Made by a program: the position numbers and the translations under genes. Of a stretch of DNA of 64,000 nucleotides, positions 22,864-32,279 are shown in pieces. The stretch comes from Yponomeuta sedellus (Eukaryota > Arthropoda > Insecta > Lepidoptera > Yponomeutidae): NCBI GenBank assembly GCA_934045075.1, contig OW203732.1:19345889-19409888 (forward strand), written 5' to 3'. The notes below the pieces were generated by a model. That model made no database searches and was not told where the DNA came from. It saw nothing but the letters and a program-made list of their open reading frames with translations. Within the stretch, counting starts at the first letter, position 1. The number at the start of each line of letters is the position of its first letter.

Positions 22864-23327
22864 TATACAGACGCTAGCTCGTATAATTAAGTTTGAGATT
22901 TATAAAATGAAATGTTAATTTAAAAGATCTCGTTAATTTCAAAGATGAAAAATTCCGCGAAAAGATCACGAAATAAAATAATGAAACCAAACAAAACTTC
23001 ATACAGTGTTGCCAGATACTGGCCGGTCAAAATTAAATGCCATTGCCAATATCGCATGGAAAAACAGTCACATTCATAAAATCGCTTTAGATACTTCTCA
23101 TAGCCCAATTCGTCTGAATTTGCAGCAAAAATGTGAAAATACCTATTTTAAGTATAATCAAACCCCTTTTCGACTTTTCAGACTCAAAACGCGCAACTGG
23201 CGACGTCGTACCAGCCAGGCTGGAAAGAGTTATGAAATCCAAAATCTGGACACCTGGCTGACTGACCACTGTGATGGGTACCGAAATAAAAAACTCCGCC
23301 AGATCCAAAACGATCGCCAGAATTACA
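22864..23327. other. NTHL1 upstream region
   Basis: The promoter of NTHL1 should lie here, but I see no defined core motif. The open frames at 23006-23347 and 23087-23308 are not recognisable. Confidence 0.35.
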
Positions 23328-23547
23328 GTGCGTTCACATTAACTTGACGCGTGAGAGAATTGGTAACAAAGACATAACATGTGAATTAGCTTTTGGACCT
23401 AATCGGAAGATGGTTAAACAAGCACTCAATTCTTTTATTTTCCCCAAGTAATGGGAATGATTTCTTATTTAACATGGTAACAGTAAACATCTCAGTGTTA
23501 CCAATTCTCTCACGCGTCAAGTTAATCCGTAGTTAATGTGAACGCAC
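23328..23547. mobile_element. MITE with about 40-bp TIRs
   Basis: The left end, GTGCGTTCACATTAACTTGA then CGCGTGAGAGAATTGGTAAC, is matched in reverse complement by the right end (23497-23547). The right arm has an extra 11-bp TCCGTAGTTAA repeat. The element is 220 bp with no coding capacity. The arms are almost identical, so it is fairly young. I see no clear TSD. Confidence 0.8.
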
Positions 23548-25260
23548 AATAGAGACAATCTCGGGAAACGTAAGCATTTGAAATGTTACCACCACATGAT
23601 GCACACCTTTCTAACGTAGTATCAACAAGAAGCCTGAGTTTTAAAATACGCTCTGAAGGAGAAAAATCGCAAACAACTTGTTTGCAATCGTTTTTCTTAT
23701 TGTCTGCTCCTCATATGCACTTTGTAACTCTTTCCAACCGGTGCACTATAGGAAAAGGTTGGAAAAACCTGGCCAATAATCGTAGTTACAAATTTATGCT
23801 TAGAGAGAAAAAGATGACTAAATTTTATAATGTGCACGTATTAATTTTATATCATGCATGACGTATAACCGCGCACCACCAGTCCAAAGGCGATTGTTTT
23901 GAGTGAGATACGTAATCGCAGCTAACATTGATAAAGATATTTTCGAACTACCAGTAATTTTTTGTAAAGTTTTGATTTATTCTAACAATGGAGGTTCCAA
24001 CTGAAGGTAAGTGATAATAATTTTATGTATTATAGAATAAACTAGAATTAGACGACATAATTTAAAAAGCTTTAACATTGTTGGATGTTTTGGCATTTTG
24101 TTGAGTCGCCCATTAGCTCAGTTGAAATGAGCTTCGTTGGATAGCCAGAGGTCGCGGGTTCGAATCCCGGCATGGGTGGAATTTTTAGCCTCTAAATAGG
24201 TTTTTAAAATTGTCCTTAGCACGGGTTAGTGCATTAAAAATAAAAATAATATAATGAGTGTTAATATGTTTCCCTTCATTCCCCAACCATAAATTTATTT
24301 TTTATAGGCCATATATAATATTCATAAAAATTTGTTTTTTAGTTTTAATTCACAATTCATTTTCTGTTAATAAAATTCACTAAGGAGACTGCTATGGCAC
24401 TTATATTTTATTTTGCATACCAATTTTTTATTCATTACAATTAAGTGATTAATTACGAGGCGTTTTTGAAACCAAACTATTTTTGGCCAGGTTTTTCGTA
24501 CTTTTTCCCATAGTGCGGTGTGACGAACGAACGGTGTGTACCGATCTACGGTGTGTACGTTCTGTACGACGACGCCAGTCGCTCGCACAAATTATACAGC
24601 CAGTCGCTCGTTTTCAATGTATTTGACATTAAGACAAGACAGTGATTATCACAGGAATTCTCGCTGCCAAGAGACGCCTAGGCCGAAGAAGGAAAATCTG
24701 GTGGAAAAACCTACGAGTGGACTGGAATCGCAATAGCTGTCAAGCTGGTCTGATTTGCGAGTGACAGAAATAAATATGCACAGCTGTAAGCCATCCTTCG
24801 CTATTCGGGGAGTTACCATAAGTAGAATAACAAGTATAATCATAGGTCCAACGCCGCTTTTAATATTCATCAAACCCTTACTACGTTACGATACATTAAA
24901 AAAAAGGCAATAATTTGATAAAGAAAGACACGATTACGCAAACAAATACACGTTGAAATAGTGATTTGCAAATTGCGGTTATTAGTAATGTAAAATTCTC
25001 ACACTCCACTCTTCTTGTGCTAAGTGAAAAAAAAATTCACTTCCCTGACATAGCTTTTAAATGGTGAGAGATAGTTTCATTTGGCAGCACTGCTTTGTTT
25101 TGATTTAATTGTTCTGTGGCTTTGTTGTTGTCTTGTGTGTAGTCGAAACTTTTCTCCGTCTACGGTTGTTGTGGTTGGGTACGTTTTAAAATTAACTGAC
25201 CGTGACATTTACAGCTGCTCGCTCGTAGCTGTTTGATGGAATTTCCTTTGGCAAAAAGTT
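23548..25260. other. stretch with one tRNA-like repeat and a weak exon candidate
   Basis: ATGGAGGTTCCAACTGAAG followed by the donor GTAAGT at 23988-24006 looks like a short first exon (MEVPTE plus one base), but I find no second exon I can defend. The segment 24651-24736 reads RRLGRRRKIWWKNL behind an AG, faintly like a Harbinger-type N-terminus. Apart from the repeat at 24101-24253 I see nothing else. Confidence 0.3.
24101..24253 (+). repeat. 305-bp tRNA-like repeat, tRNA module to A-rich part
   Basis: It contains GAGTCGCCCATTAGCTCAGT, a rearranged D-arm, GGTTCGAATCCCGGCATGGG, the tail CTCTAAATAGGTTTT, then CCTTAGCACGGGTTAGTGCA and an AAAAATAAAAATAATA stretch. Confidence 0.8.
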
Positions 25261-25541
25261 AAAGTGCATTAAAATAAAGAATAAAGAATAAAGAATATTT
25301 ATTGTGAGCATAGACATGGGTTACACATTTAGCAGTAACAGTTGCTATTTAAAATAGATTCACCAAATCTTACCTTAACAGGTGTACTCACATTCATCCA
25401 TCCTTTACATGGAAACGGTAACAAAGCAGAACTGTGACAAGTAAAATTTTTAAATAAAAAATCCTTAACGATATGAGATCATCTTAAAAACTAAATAGCT
25501 GCGTATCTAACAATAGCGACACACTTAGCTAAACAATAAAA

Positions 25542-28493
25542 TTATTCAACATCATACTCCATAAACTCTTTCAAACTATAAAAACAATAATCTAGGAGCC
25601 ACTTCTTTGTTAACCTTTTAAAAGTATTTAATGTTTCTTTTTTAAAAGACTCTGGTAATTTGTTATAAATATTTACACACATTATAAAGGAATTTCTAGA
25701 TACTAAAGATAAATTTGCTGGTGGTTTATGTAGCTTTTGTGAGTATTTCGATCGGAGAGTTCTTGTTGATATATCCTGATTACTTTGAAAAAGACACCTA
25801 TTTTTAAATACAAATAAACATATTTCAAATATATACAGACATGGCACTGGTAGAATCTGATACTTTTTGAAGTAAGGACGGCATGATTCAATCTGCTTAA
25901 TTTCGAAAATGGCTCTCACACAGCGCTTTTGGATTAAAAATACGTTATGCACATCCACCGAATTTCCCCAGAGCACAATGCCATATCGCAAAGTGGAGTC
26001 CACGTAGCCACTGTAAGCGATTAGAGCTGCTTTTTTTGACACCACTTGACTAACTTTTCTTAGTGCATAAACAAATCTGTTCACCTTAGAACACACATTA
26101 TTTACATGGTCTTTCCAATCGCAATTGGAGTCTAAATTTAAGCCCAAAAATCTGATCTTTGATACATCTTCGATTATTGTGTCATTAAACTTAACGGTTA
26201 GAGATTGAGGACTGCTCCTGTTTGTATGAAATTGCATATATTTAGTTTTATTTACATTTACCTTCAAGTTGTTCGCTGTAAGCCAAGATATTGTTTGAGC
26301 TAGAACTTGATTTATATCTTGATTATATTTAGTTATATCTTTACATTCTGTAACTATGGTTGTATCATCGGCGAACAGAATACAAATTTGGGAGAGGCTG
26401 TTTGGTAAATCATTAATATATAGTAAGAAAAGCAGGGGCCCTAATATACTACCTTGAGGTACACCTAAATCATTGGCTATAAATGGCGATTGATATTTTG
26501 TAATAGATCTAGATTTTGAGCAATATCTAGCTGTCTCGACACATTGCGATCTATTACTCAGATACGACTTCACCCATTGAAATGCTGGACCTCGTATGCC
26601 ATACTTCCATATTTTTTTGAGCAGTCTTTTATGGCAAACGAAATCGAATGCCTTGCTCATGTCCATGAATAAAACTGATATAGGCATCTTTTTGTCTAAA
26701 CAATTTGTAATATACCTAATTAACTTAAAAGCAGCTAGAGAGGTACTCCTGCATTTTCTGAATCCGTTTTGTTCATCTGTTATAATATTATTTTTTGTAA
26801 GAAACTTGTCTAGCCTATTGTGCATAACTTTTTCATATATCTTGGACAATATGGGTATAAGTGTTACGGGACGGTAATTATCCATTTTAGATTTATCATC
26901 TTTCTTAAGTACTGGCTTAACTATGGATTTTTTTAAAGTATCTGGAAAAGTCCCTTGAAGTAACGATAAATTTATTGCATAAGCAAGTGGTTCTACTATA
27001 AGATTAATACTATTTTTTATTATATCTGTTTGTATGTCGTCTAAACCTACAGATTTTGAGTTTTTGAGATTCTTTGTTATTTGTAACAACTCTTTCGTAC
27101 CTAATGGATTCAGAAATATACTAGTTTCTCTATTAACAATATTTATACTATCGGGTAAGTGACCGCTATCAGTATTTGTTTGGTTCTTTACTATATTTAT
27201 AAAATATTCATTAAATGAATTCGAAATAAGCTGAGGGTCAGTAATATCACAGTTATCAATCACTAACTTATCAATGGTCCTAATTTTGGGGTCAGAGGAA
27301 GTATATTTTTCAATCGCATTCCAAGCAGCTTTACATTTATTTTTGGTGTTCGATAAAAGTTTTAAGTTTTGATTTTTTTGGTAGGAAATTATAGTTTTTT
27401 TTAATATTCGTGAATATTTCTTGTATTCATCTTCATACTCCTTACAATGTCTGCTTTTTAAGTAGAGTTGTCTTTTTTTTAAGCAACTGTTTTTTATACC
27501 TTTAGTAAGCCATTTTATATTACAATTTTTATCGGAGACCTTTATTTTTATAACAGGGAAACACAGTTTATAGAAAACATTGTATATCTCGTACAAATTG
27601 TTAAATGCCTGAAAAGCATCAGTCTCCTCAAATACTTCATTAAAAGATAGGGATGAAAGACATTCTTTAAACTTAAGTTGGTTGTCCAGACTGTAATCTC
27701 TCCGATATTCGTACCAGCATTTTATTGGAGGAGCGAGGCGGTTCTTAACTGGAATTTCGAAAGACTGTGCGGTATGGTCTGATAATCCTAAGTCATGTAT
27801 ATTAGTTGTACCATTCTTTATATTAGTTGCTATGTGATCTATGCATGATTTTGACGTCGCTGTGATTCTGGTTGGTGCTTCTATAATAGGTTTGAGGTTA
27901 TACATTTCAAGGACTCTCTTGAGCTCAGTGGAAATATTAGATTCTTTCAATAAGTCAATATTGAGGTCTCCACACAAGACATACTTTTTTCTTTTCAAGT
28001 TACAAGTTTTACTAAGAAGTTCGTTAAGCTTGTGGAAAAATAGTGAAGATGTTGACGTAGGAGTTTTATTTGTATAAATACATATAACCAATATTTCGTA
28101 TTTTAAAATGTTAATTCCACAACATTCAAAAGTAAATGGCTCTGAAATATTTTCTAATTCTTTTAAGGGTACGAATTCAATATAGTTTCTTATCAAAACT
28201 GCTACACCTCCCCTTCTAGAGGTTTTTCTGGAGTAAGATGTTGCAACTTGGAAGTTTTTTATATTTAAATTAAATTCTGAACCTCTCATAATATTTGTTT
28301 CACTTAAGCATACTATGTCGATATTCGCACCACTTTTACGGATTTCCAACAATGCACAATACAAGTCTTCTTGTTTATTTAGAACACCCGCAATATTTTG
28401 GTGCAAAATACCTACAGATGCCTTATGTTTAATAGCCTCGAAAAAATGTTTTATCTGATTGGTTTTGAGCTTTATCATAAATTTTCTGTGCAT
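25542..28493 (-). CDS. LINE ORF2: AP-like endonuclease + reverse transcriptase, 983 aa
   Basis: Role: nicks the target site and reverse-transcribes the element RNA. Endonuclease motifs are present in order: LHQNIAGVLNKQEDL (about residue 30), CLSETN, RRGGVAVLIRN, LCGDLNID, SKSCIDHI and LSDHTAQ. RT motifs: YRPVTLIPILSKIYEKVMHN, VLFMDMSKAFDFV, LGVPQGSILGPLLFLLYIND, ILFADDTTI (catalytic FADD near residue 705) and YGIVLWGNS (near 836). There is no internal stop. The first 65 nt overlap the end of ORF1 in another frame, suggesting termination-reinitiation or shunting; the true start may be a later Met. Confidence 0.92.
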   Translation of the reverse strand: MHRKFMIKLKTNQIKHFFEAIKHKASVGILHQNIAGVLNKQEDLYCALLEIRKSGANIDIVCLSETNIMRGSEFNLNIKNFQVATSYSRKTSRRGGVAVLIRNYIEFVPLKELENISEPFTFECCGINILKYEILVICIYTNKTPTSTSSLFFHKLNELLSKTCNLKRKKYVLCGDLNIDLLKESNISTELKRVLEMYNLKPIIEAPTRITATSKSCIDHIATNIKNGTTNIHDLGLSDHTAQSFEIPVKNRLAPPIKCWYEYRRDYSLDNQLKFKECLSSLSFNEVFEETDAFQAFNNLYEIYNVFYKLCFPVIKIKVSDKNCNIKWLTKGIKNSCLKKRQLYLKSRHCKEYEDEYKKYSRILKKTIISYQKNQNLKLLSNTKNKCKAAWNAIEKYTSSDPKIRTIDKLVIDNCDITDPQLISNSFNEYFINIVKNQTNTDSGHLPDSINIVNRETSIFLNPLGTKELLQITKNLKNSKSVGLDDIQTDIIKNSINLIVEPLAYAINLSLLQGTFPDTLKKSIVKPVLKKDDKSKMDNYRPVTLIPILSKIYEKVMHNRLDKFLTKNNIITDEQNGFRKCRSTSLAAFKLIRYITNCLDKKMPISVLFMDMSKAFDFVCHKRLLKKIWKYGIRGPAFQWVKSYLSNRSQCVETARYCSKSRSITKYQSPFIANDLGVPQGSILGPLLFLLYINDLPNSLSQICILFADDTTIVTECKDITKYNQDINQVLAQTISWLTANNLKVNVNKTKYMQFHTNRSSPQSLTVKFNDTIIEDVSKIRFLGLNLDSNCDWKDHVNNVCSKVNRFVYALRKVSQVVSKKAALIAYSGYVDSTLRYGIVLWGNSVDVHNVFLIQKRCVRAIFEIKQIESCRPYFKKYQILPVPCLYIFEICLFVFKNRCLFQSNQDISTRTLRSKYSQKLHKPPANLSLVSRNSFIMCVNIYNKLPESFKKETLNTFKRLTKKWLLDYCFYSLKEFMEYDVE

Positions 28494-29811
28494 ACCAATT
28501 TTCTATGTAAACAATGGTATCTTTGACATCACTAAGTATAACATTAAGGCCGCTATTATTTAAGCTACCAGTATGCTTATAAAAATGAGTGTAGTCATAG
28601 TTTAAGTTAAGATTTGAGTCAATCAAACACGCATATTCATGAGTCATTACATCCAGGTATAACTGGTTATTAAATATCTCTACCCTCCATCTGAACGACT
28701 CGTCAAATTTGTAGAATTTAAACGTCGGCAGACACAGCAGTACATTTGTGTGGGTTATGTTTTGGAGCGTGTCTCGAATAAATTTAATTAACGCGTAATT
28801 ATCACACTCTGTAGTAAAATCTTCACCGGGGAGAAGAATGATACAGAAGTCTCGCATATTGAAATCTGCAAGTTTAACTTCGATTCCGTCTAGAAGGGAT
28901 TTTATTCCAGCGCCGGGCATGAGGTAGTGACATAACACGTTTTCTCCGCTTAGGTTTCGTTCTGCGATTGATCGTGTTCGAATATGATTTTCTGTGCTCA
29001 GTAAACAGATTTTACGTTTCATGTCATTTTGACATGAGCTGACTTTTTTGTTCGCACTTTGCGCCTTCTCTGTTTCTTTCTTTGAGTTGATCATCGGCAA
29101 TGCAGACGTCGACGTAGATTGCTGACTCTCTGTACATAGATTTTCTTTTAACATCACTTTAGTCGGTCGTGTCTTGGCCATGTTCTTCTCTAGTGTGGAC
29201 TTAGGTGTGGTGAAGTCACATGATGTCTCCTGCGTCACATCCATCTTTGGTGATGTACGGCACAAGCGAGTCAGTTGGTTTATTTTGGAATCACTCTTTG
29301 ATATTTGACCTCTCAGGGAAAGATTTTCAATTACTAGACGTTCAATCTCGTTCTCTGCACTTTCTAGTTTGGTCTCTAAACTGGATATGTTAGATCGAAG
29401 TTTTTCCAACTCTTCCAAGCCATCATTACAGAGTCCAGGGCAGCTTTGGTTTAGAGTAGTGTCCACAGATAGTATTGTATCTGATGTGTCGTCGGCATCA
29501 GGTGTTGAAGTACTTAGTTTAGGGCGTGCCGGTCTATTACGAAGAGTGACATTAGGGTTTTTTTGTGTTGGTGTTATATCATTGAGGCCAGTCTTGACAT
29601 TTTTGATAGTGCTTTTTCTAAGGCATGGTGTACATTTCCATTTTTTCTTATGATCGACAGTCATTAATTGGAATCTTTTTTCCGAAACATTCCCACAATC
29701 AAGGTGGAATTTTCCTTGGCATATTAAGCAAGTAACATATTGCTTATCAATGATGTTATTGGTACATTTTATACATTCCAACGCCATTTTTTTGTTGTTG
29801 GTGGAACCCAT
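28429..29811 (-). CDS. LINE ORF1: PHD finger + coiled coil + SGNH-like domain, 460 aa
   Basis: The N-terminus has a C4HC3 PHD-type zinc finger (CIKC...CLIC...HLDC...CTPC, about residues 13-60). A predicted coiled coil with repeated Leu/Ile heptads follows at about 130-190. The C-terminal third looks like the esterase-type (SGNH hydrolase fold) domain of CR1/L2 ORF1 proteins: NHIRTR where block I GDSH would be, LPGEDFT at block III, and DYTHFYKHTGSLNNSGLNVI resembling the DxxH block. The Ser of a classical GDS box is not evident, so catalytic activity is doubtful. Such ORF1 proteins bind element RNA. Start: the Met at 29811, the first in the frame. Confidence 0.85.
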   Translation of the reverse strand: MGSTNNKKMALECIKCTNNIIDKQYVTCLICQGKFHLDCGNVSEKRFQLMTVDHKKKWKCTPCLRKSTIKNVKTGLNDITPTQKNPNVTLRNRPARPKLSTSTPDADDTSDTILSVDTTLNQSCPGLCNDGLEELEKLRSNISSLETKLESAENEIERLVIENLSLRGQISKSDSKINQLTRLCRTSPKMDVTQETSCDFTTPKSTLEKNMAKTRPTKVMLKENLCTESQQSTSTSALPMINSKKETEKAQSANKKVSSCQNDMKRKICLLSTENHIRTRSIAERNLSGENVLCHYLMPGAGIKSLLDGIEVKLADFNMRDFCIILLPGEDFTTECDNYALIKFIRDTLQNITHTNVLLCLPTFKFYKFDESFRWRVEIFNNQLYLDVMTHEYACLIDSNLNLNYDYTHFYKHTGSLNNSGLNVILSDVKDTIVYIENWYAQKIYDKAQNQSDKTFFRGY

Positions 29812-30262
29812 ACAATGTTATCAGTGTTGAGAATTTAATCAAAGACGTCGCTTACAACTTCCGGTTTCTGTGTGGCAACATTGAACCATAGGCAATGACA
29901 ATTAATTTTGTAGTCTATGGTTTGTTTACGTTTTTGAATGTTAACTGCTTTTGGAAATTCATGTAGGTAACAATTTTACGTTGAATCGAAACTTCGAAAC
30001 TTCCGTGCAGCCTAGCGCAAGTAGGAACTTTGAAATTTTTGTTCGCATTTAGCCCCGTTTTAATGGCGGACATATTTTTGTCTCACTCTTTAATACTACT
30101 TACTCTTTCTTTGCTGTCAATGTCAAACTGAAAACATAACAAATATGGCGGAACGCGGCACATATTAGAACGTTTTCTAGTTAAAATTTTTGTGTTTTAA
30201 GTTTGTTCAATATCTAGCTGTGTATATCTTGTTGTACAGTGTTTAGTGATTTTCTTTTAATA

Positions 30263-31796
30263 ATGGCATTGATCGGATGGTGTCAAACTTGTGCCATTTG
30301 TAAAATAAGATGCAGCCGGTCAAAGGGTACCAAAAGAAAGTTTATGGGTAAATTTCCTAGGGATGAAGACCGGTAAGTATTTCTGGCTACAGTTTTTGTC
30401 ATCTTGCACAAGAGCAAGATCATAAATTATGTTAAATAACGTAATTAATATAATATGAGAAAAATACTCAGATGTTTCAATGTCATAGTGATGTGCCATA
30501 CACATATTCAATATCGATAAAAAAATATCTGATAAGTACCTTGGTCAGAATTACTACTCAGTGTATGACGGTTGAATTGCTGTAAGCCATAACAATGTTT
30601 CAACGATGTACTATTAGTGGCTGCATTGAATGTAGTTTTTTTTTTAGATGCAGACAATGGGTGAAAATTGTGGAAGATCTTATATCGTATATCCCCATCG
30701 AAAAACTCCACCAACATAAATATGTTTGTAGAGATCATTTCCGGCCGAAAGATTTTTACAACTATTTTAAAAGGAAGCCGATTAAAGAAATGGTGAGTTG
30801 TGTTATAAACTTATAATGTAACACTTACTACATTTCATGAATAATTATGTAATAAAACACAAAATACGCCTTGCTTTACGTCGAACATTTGAATGTATTT
30901 TGCTCCGTCATTTAGAACGCAATATTATTATTACGTCTTAATACGTAAATGACATACTTTGATAAACATTTTTTTACAGGGCTGTATCTTCTCTACTTAT
31001 AAATGCGCCTCCTTCTCCTGATTACTTACTAGCTGAGTTTCCTTACCACGTAGCCACGTCGCATCACTTGAAACTGGTTAGTGATTGGAATTACTAAAAT
31101 ATTTTTTTTACTAATTTTTAACTTAAAATATTTTTTTATAAAAATGTATTTGATAGTTACATAGTCAATTATGCAGTTATGTGGTAAACAGGAACAAACT
31201 ATTTTTTTTTTGGGACTATTCTTGCAATTGTTTATTTTCAGATTCAGCTATACAAAAACCTTGTCGAGCTTCACAAAACAACTCTGGTACGTAGACTTTT
31301 CATGTATCGCTGAAGTTTTTTGTAACTAGAGTTTGTTTACTTTGATAAATTACAAAGTGTTATCATTTTCAGCACCTTGTACAGCAGCCAAAATATCAGC
31401 TGTTGCTATTGGTCCAGTAGGGTTTGACCACAATTATTGTGGCCTGGAATCTCAGCATATTTATCAGAACTATCCCGGTAAGTAGCATAGTTTACCAACA
31501 AATTAATAATCAATAACGACTCAACTTAACTTTTTTTGACGATTTCAGCACCTGAATCCAAACCACCGATTGATGAAGTTCGCTCAGATTGGACACCTCT
31601 AAGGAAAAACCAAATAGCTGCTGAAATAAATTCAATAGACCTTGACCACAATTATTGTGATTTGATAATCAATAATAAAATACTAATTTCATTTGTCGTT
31701 TTATTGAAAACATTGATTTTTATTAATTTCATTTGGCTAACTGCGGAGCCCCTGGATGAAAATTTATCGATATCGATAAATGTAGTACCAATGTAA
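30263..31796 (+). pseudogene. THAP-domain gene, probably frameshifted
   Basis: Exon 1, 30263-30372 (MALIGWCQTCAICKIRCSRS...), and exon 2, 30648-30792 (CRQWVKIVED...YVCRDHFRPKDF), join in phase and make a C2CH THAP zinc finger. THAP domains end in an AVPTIF-like box. Here AVSSLLINAPPSPDYLLAEF follows in exon 3 (30980-31076), but 1 nt out of frame with the AG acceptor; the in-phase frame hits TGA. Later exons (31242-31286; about 31374-31479, PCTAAKISAVAIGPVGFDHN; 31536-31796, PESKPPIDEVRSDWTPL) need yet another frame in exon 3. So the gene is a relic, or has splicing I cannot see. THAP proteins are DNA-binding, often derived from P-element-type transposases. The last exon lies in a segment duplicated at 63545-64000. 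Confidence 0.6.
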
Positions 31797-31943
31797 GTGG
31801 ACGTCCCTAATGCACAGACAAGTTGTTATGTTGGTAGCACTTTTGACATTGCATTTTTGCTCTATTGGTTGGTATTGCTAACGGGGCTAAACTCATTACA
31901 AAAGCATATAGGGAGGTCCCGTCTCTTATTTATATGCTCTGTG
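31488..31943 (+). repeat. 456-bp segment duplicated in inverted orientation at 63545-64000
   Basis: It covers the end of a THAP-gene intron, the last coding exon and its 3' flank. The copy at the right window edge is collinear with no net length change and only a few substitutions (for example TTCATTTGG versus TTTATTAGG near 31728). One boundary is exact at 31943/63545; the other runs off the window at 64000. Confidence 0.9.
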
Positions 31944-32279
31944 CTTCCGTGAGCAATGTAGCTGTAGTACCTATAGAATGTTGTTGGTAGGACGACAGTA
32001 ATGCGGTATTGTTAAAATAATTTCTTACACTTTAGAATAGTTGTCACTGAAAAGTCGAAAACGTTGTCAATATAATATCATGCACACTTTCAGAAGATTT
32101 TACTTTCGGATATCGATGTAACACTTCTTCCGATAACCATTCGCACTTTAACGCAAATAAGAGGGATTTATGGAATAATTAAACATTTTTGAAAATTTAA
32201 GCGTCCACTCGGTTGTGTGTGTTGTTTTTTTTTTTTAATAAAAAAAAATAAAAATAAAAAAAAAGATACATAAACAAAT

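Larger units (their letters stand above)
25268..29870 (-). mobile_element. near full-length CR1-type LINE
   Basis: Two overlapping ORFs are both open (ORF1 29811-28429, ORF2 28493-25542). A short 3' UTR ends at 25268-25300 in a 7-bp repeat, (ATTCTTT)3 on the minus strand; CR1/L2-type LINEs end in short tandem repeats rather than poly(A). The 5' boundary is uncertain and placed about 60 bp before ORF1. I see no certain TSD. Both proteins are complete by motif, so this copy could still be, or very recently was, active. Confidence 0.85.

Noticed and set aside
23006..23347. 113-aa plus-strand protein near NTHL1
   Set aside because: No motif or codon bias, and it runs into the MITE at 23328.
24651..24770. 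exon reading RRLGRRRKIWWKNLRVDW as part of a Harbinger transposase
   Set aside because: A short stretch with no following nuclease motifs; the resemblance is too weak to call.
29369..29653. 94-aa plus-strand frame
   Set aside because: It is the antisense of LINE ORF1.
30048..31891. THAP gene as a complete DNA transposon bounded by TTTAGCCCCGTT / AACGGGGCTAAA
   Set aside because: The second copy at 63545-64000 shares about 50 bp outside this inverted repeat, so these are not the element ends.
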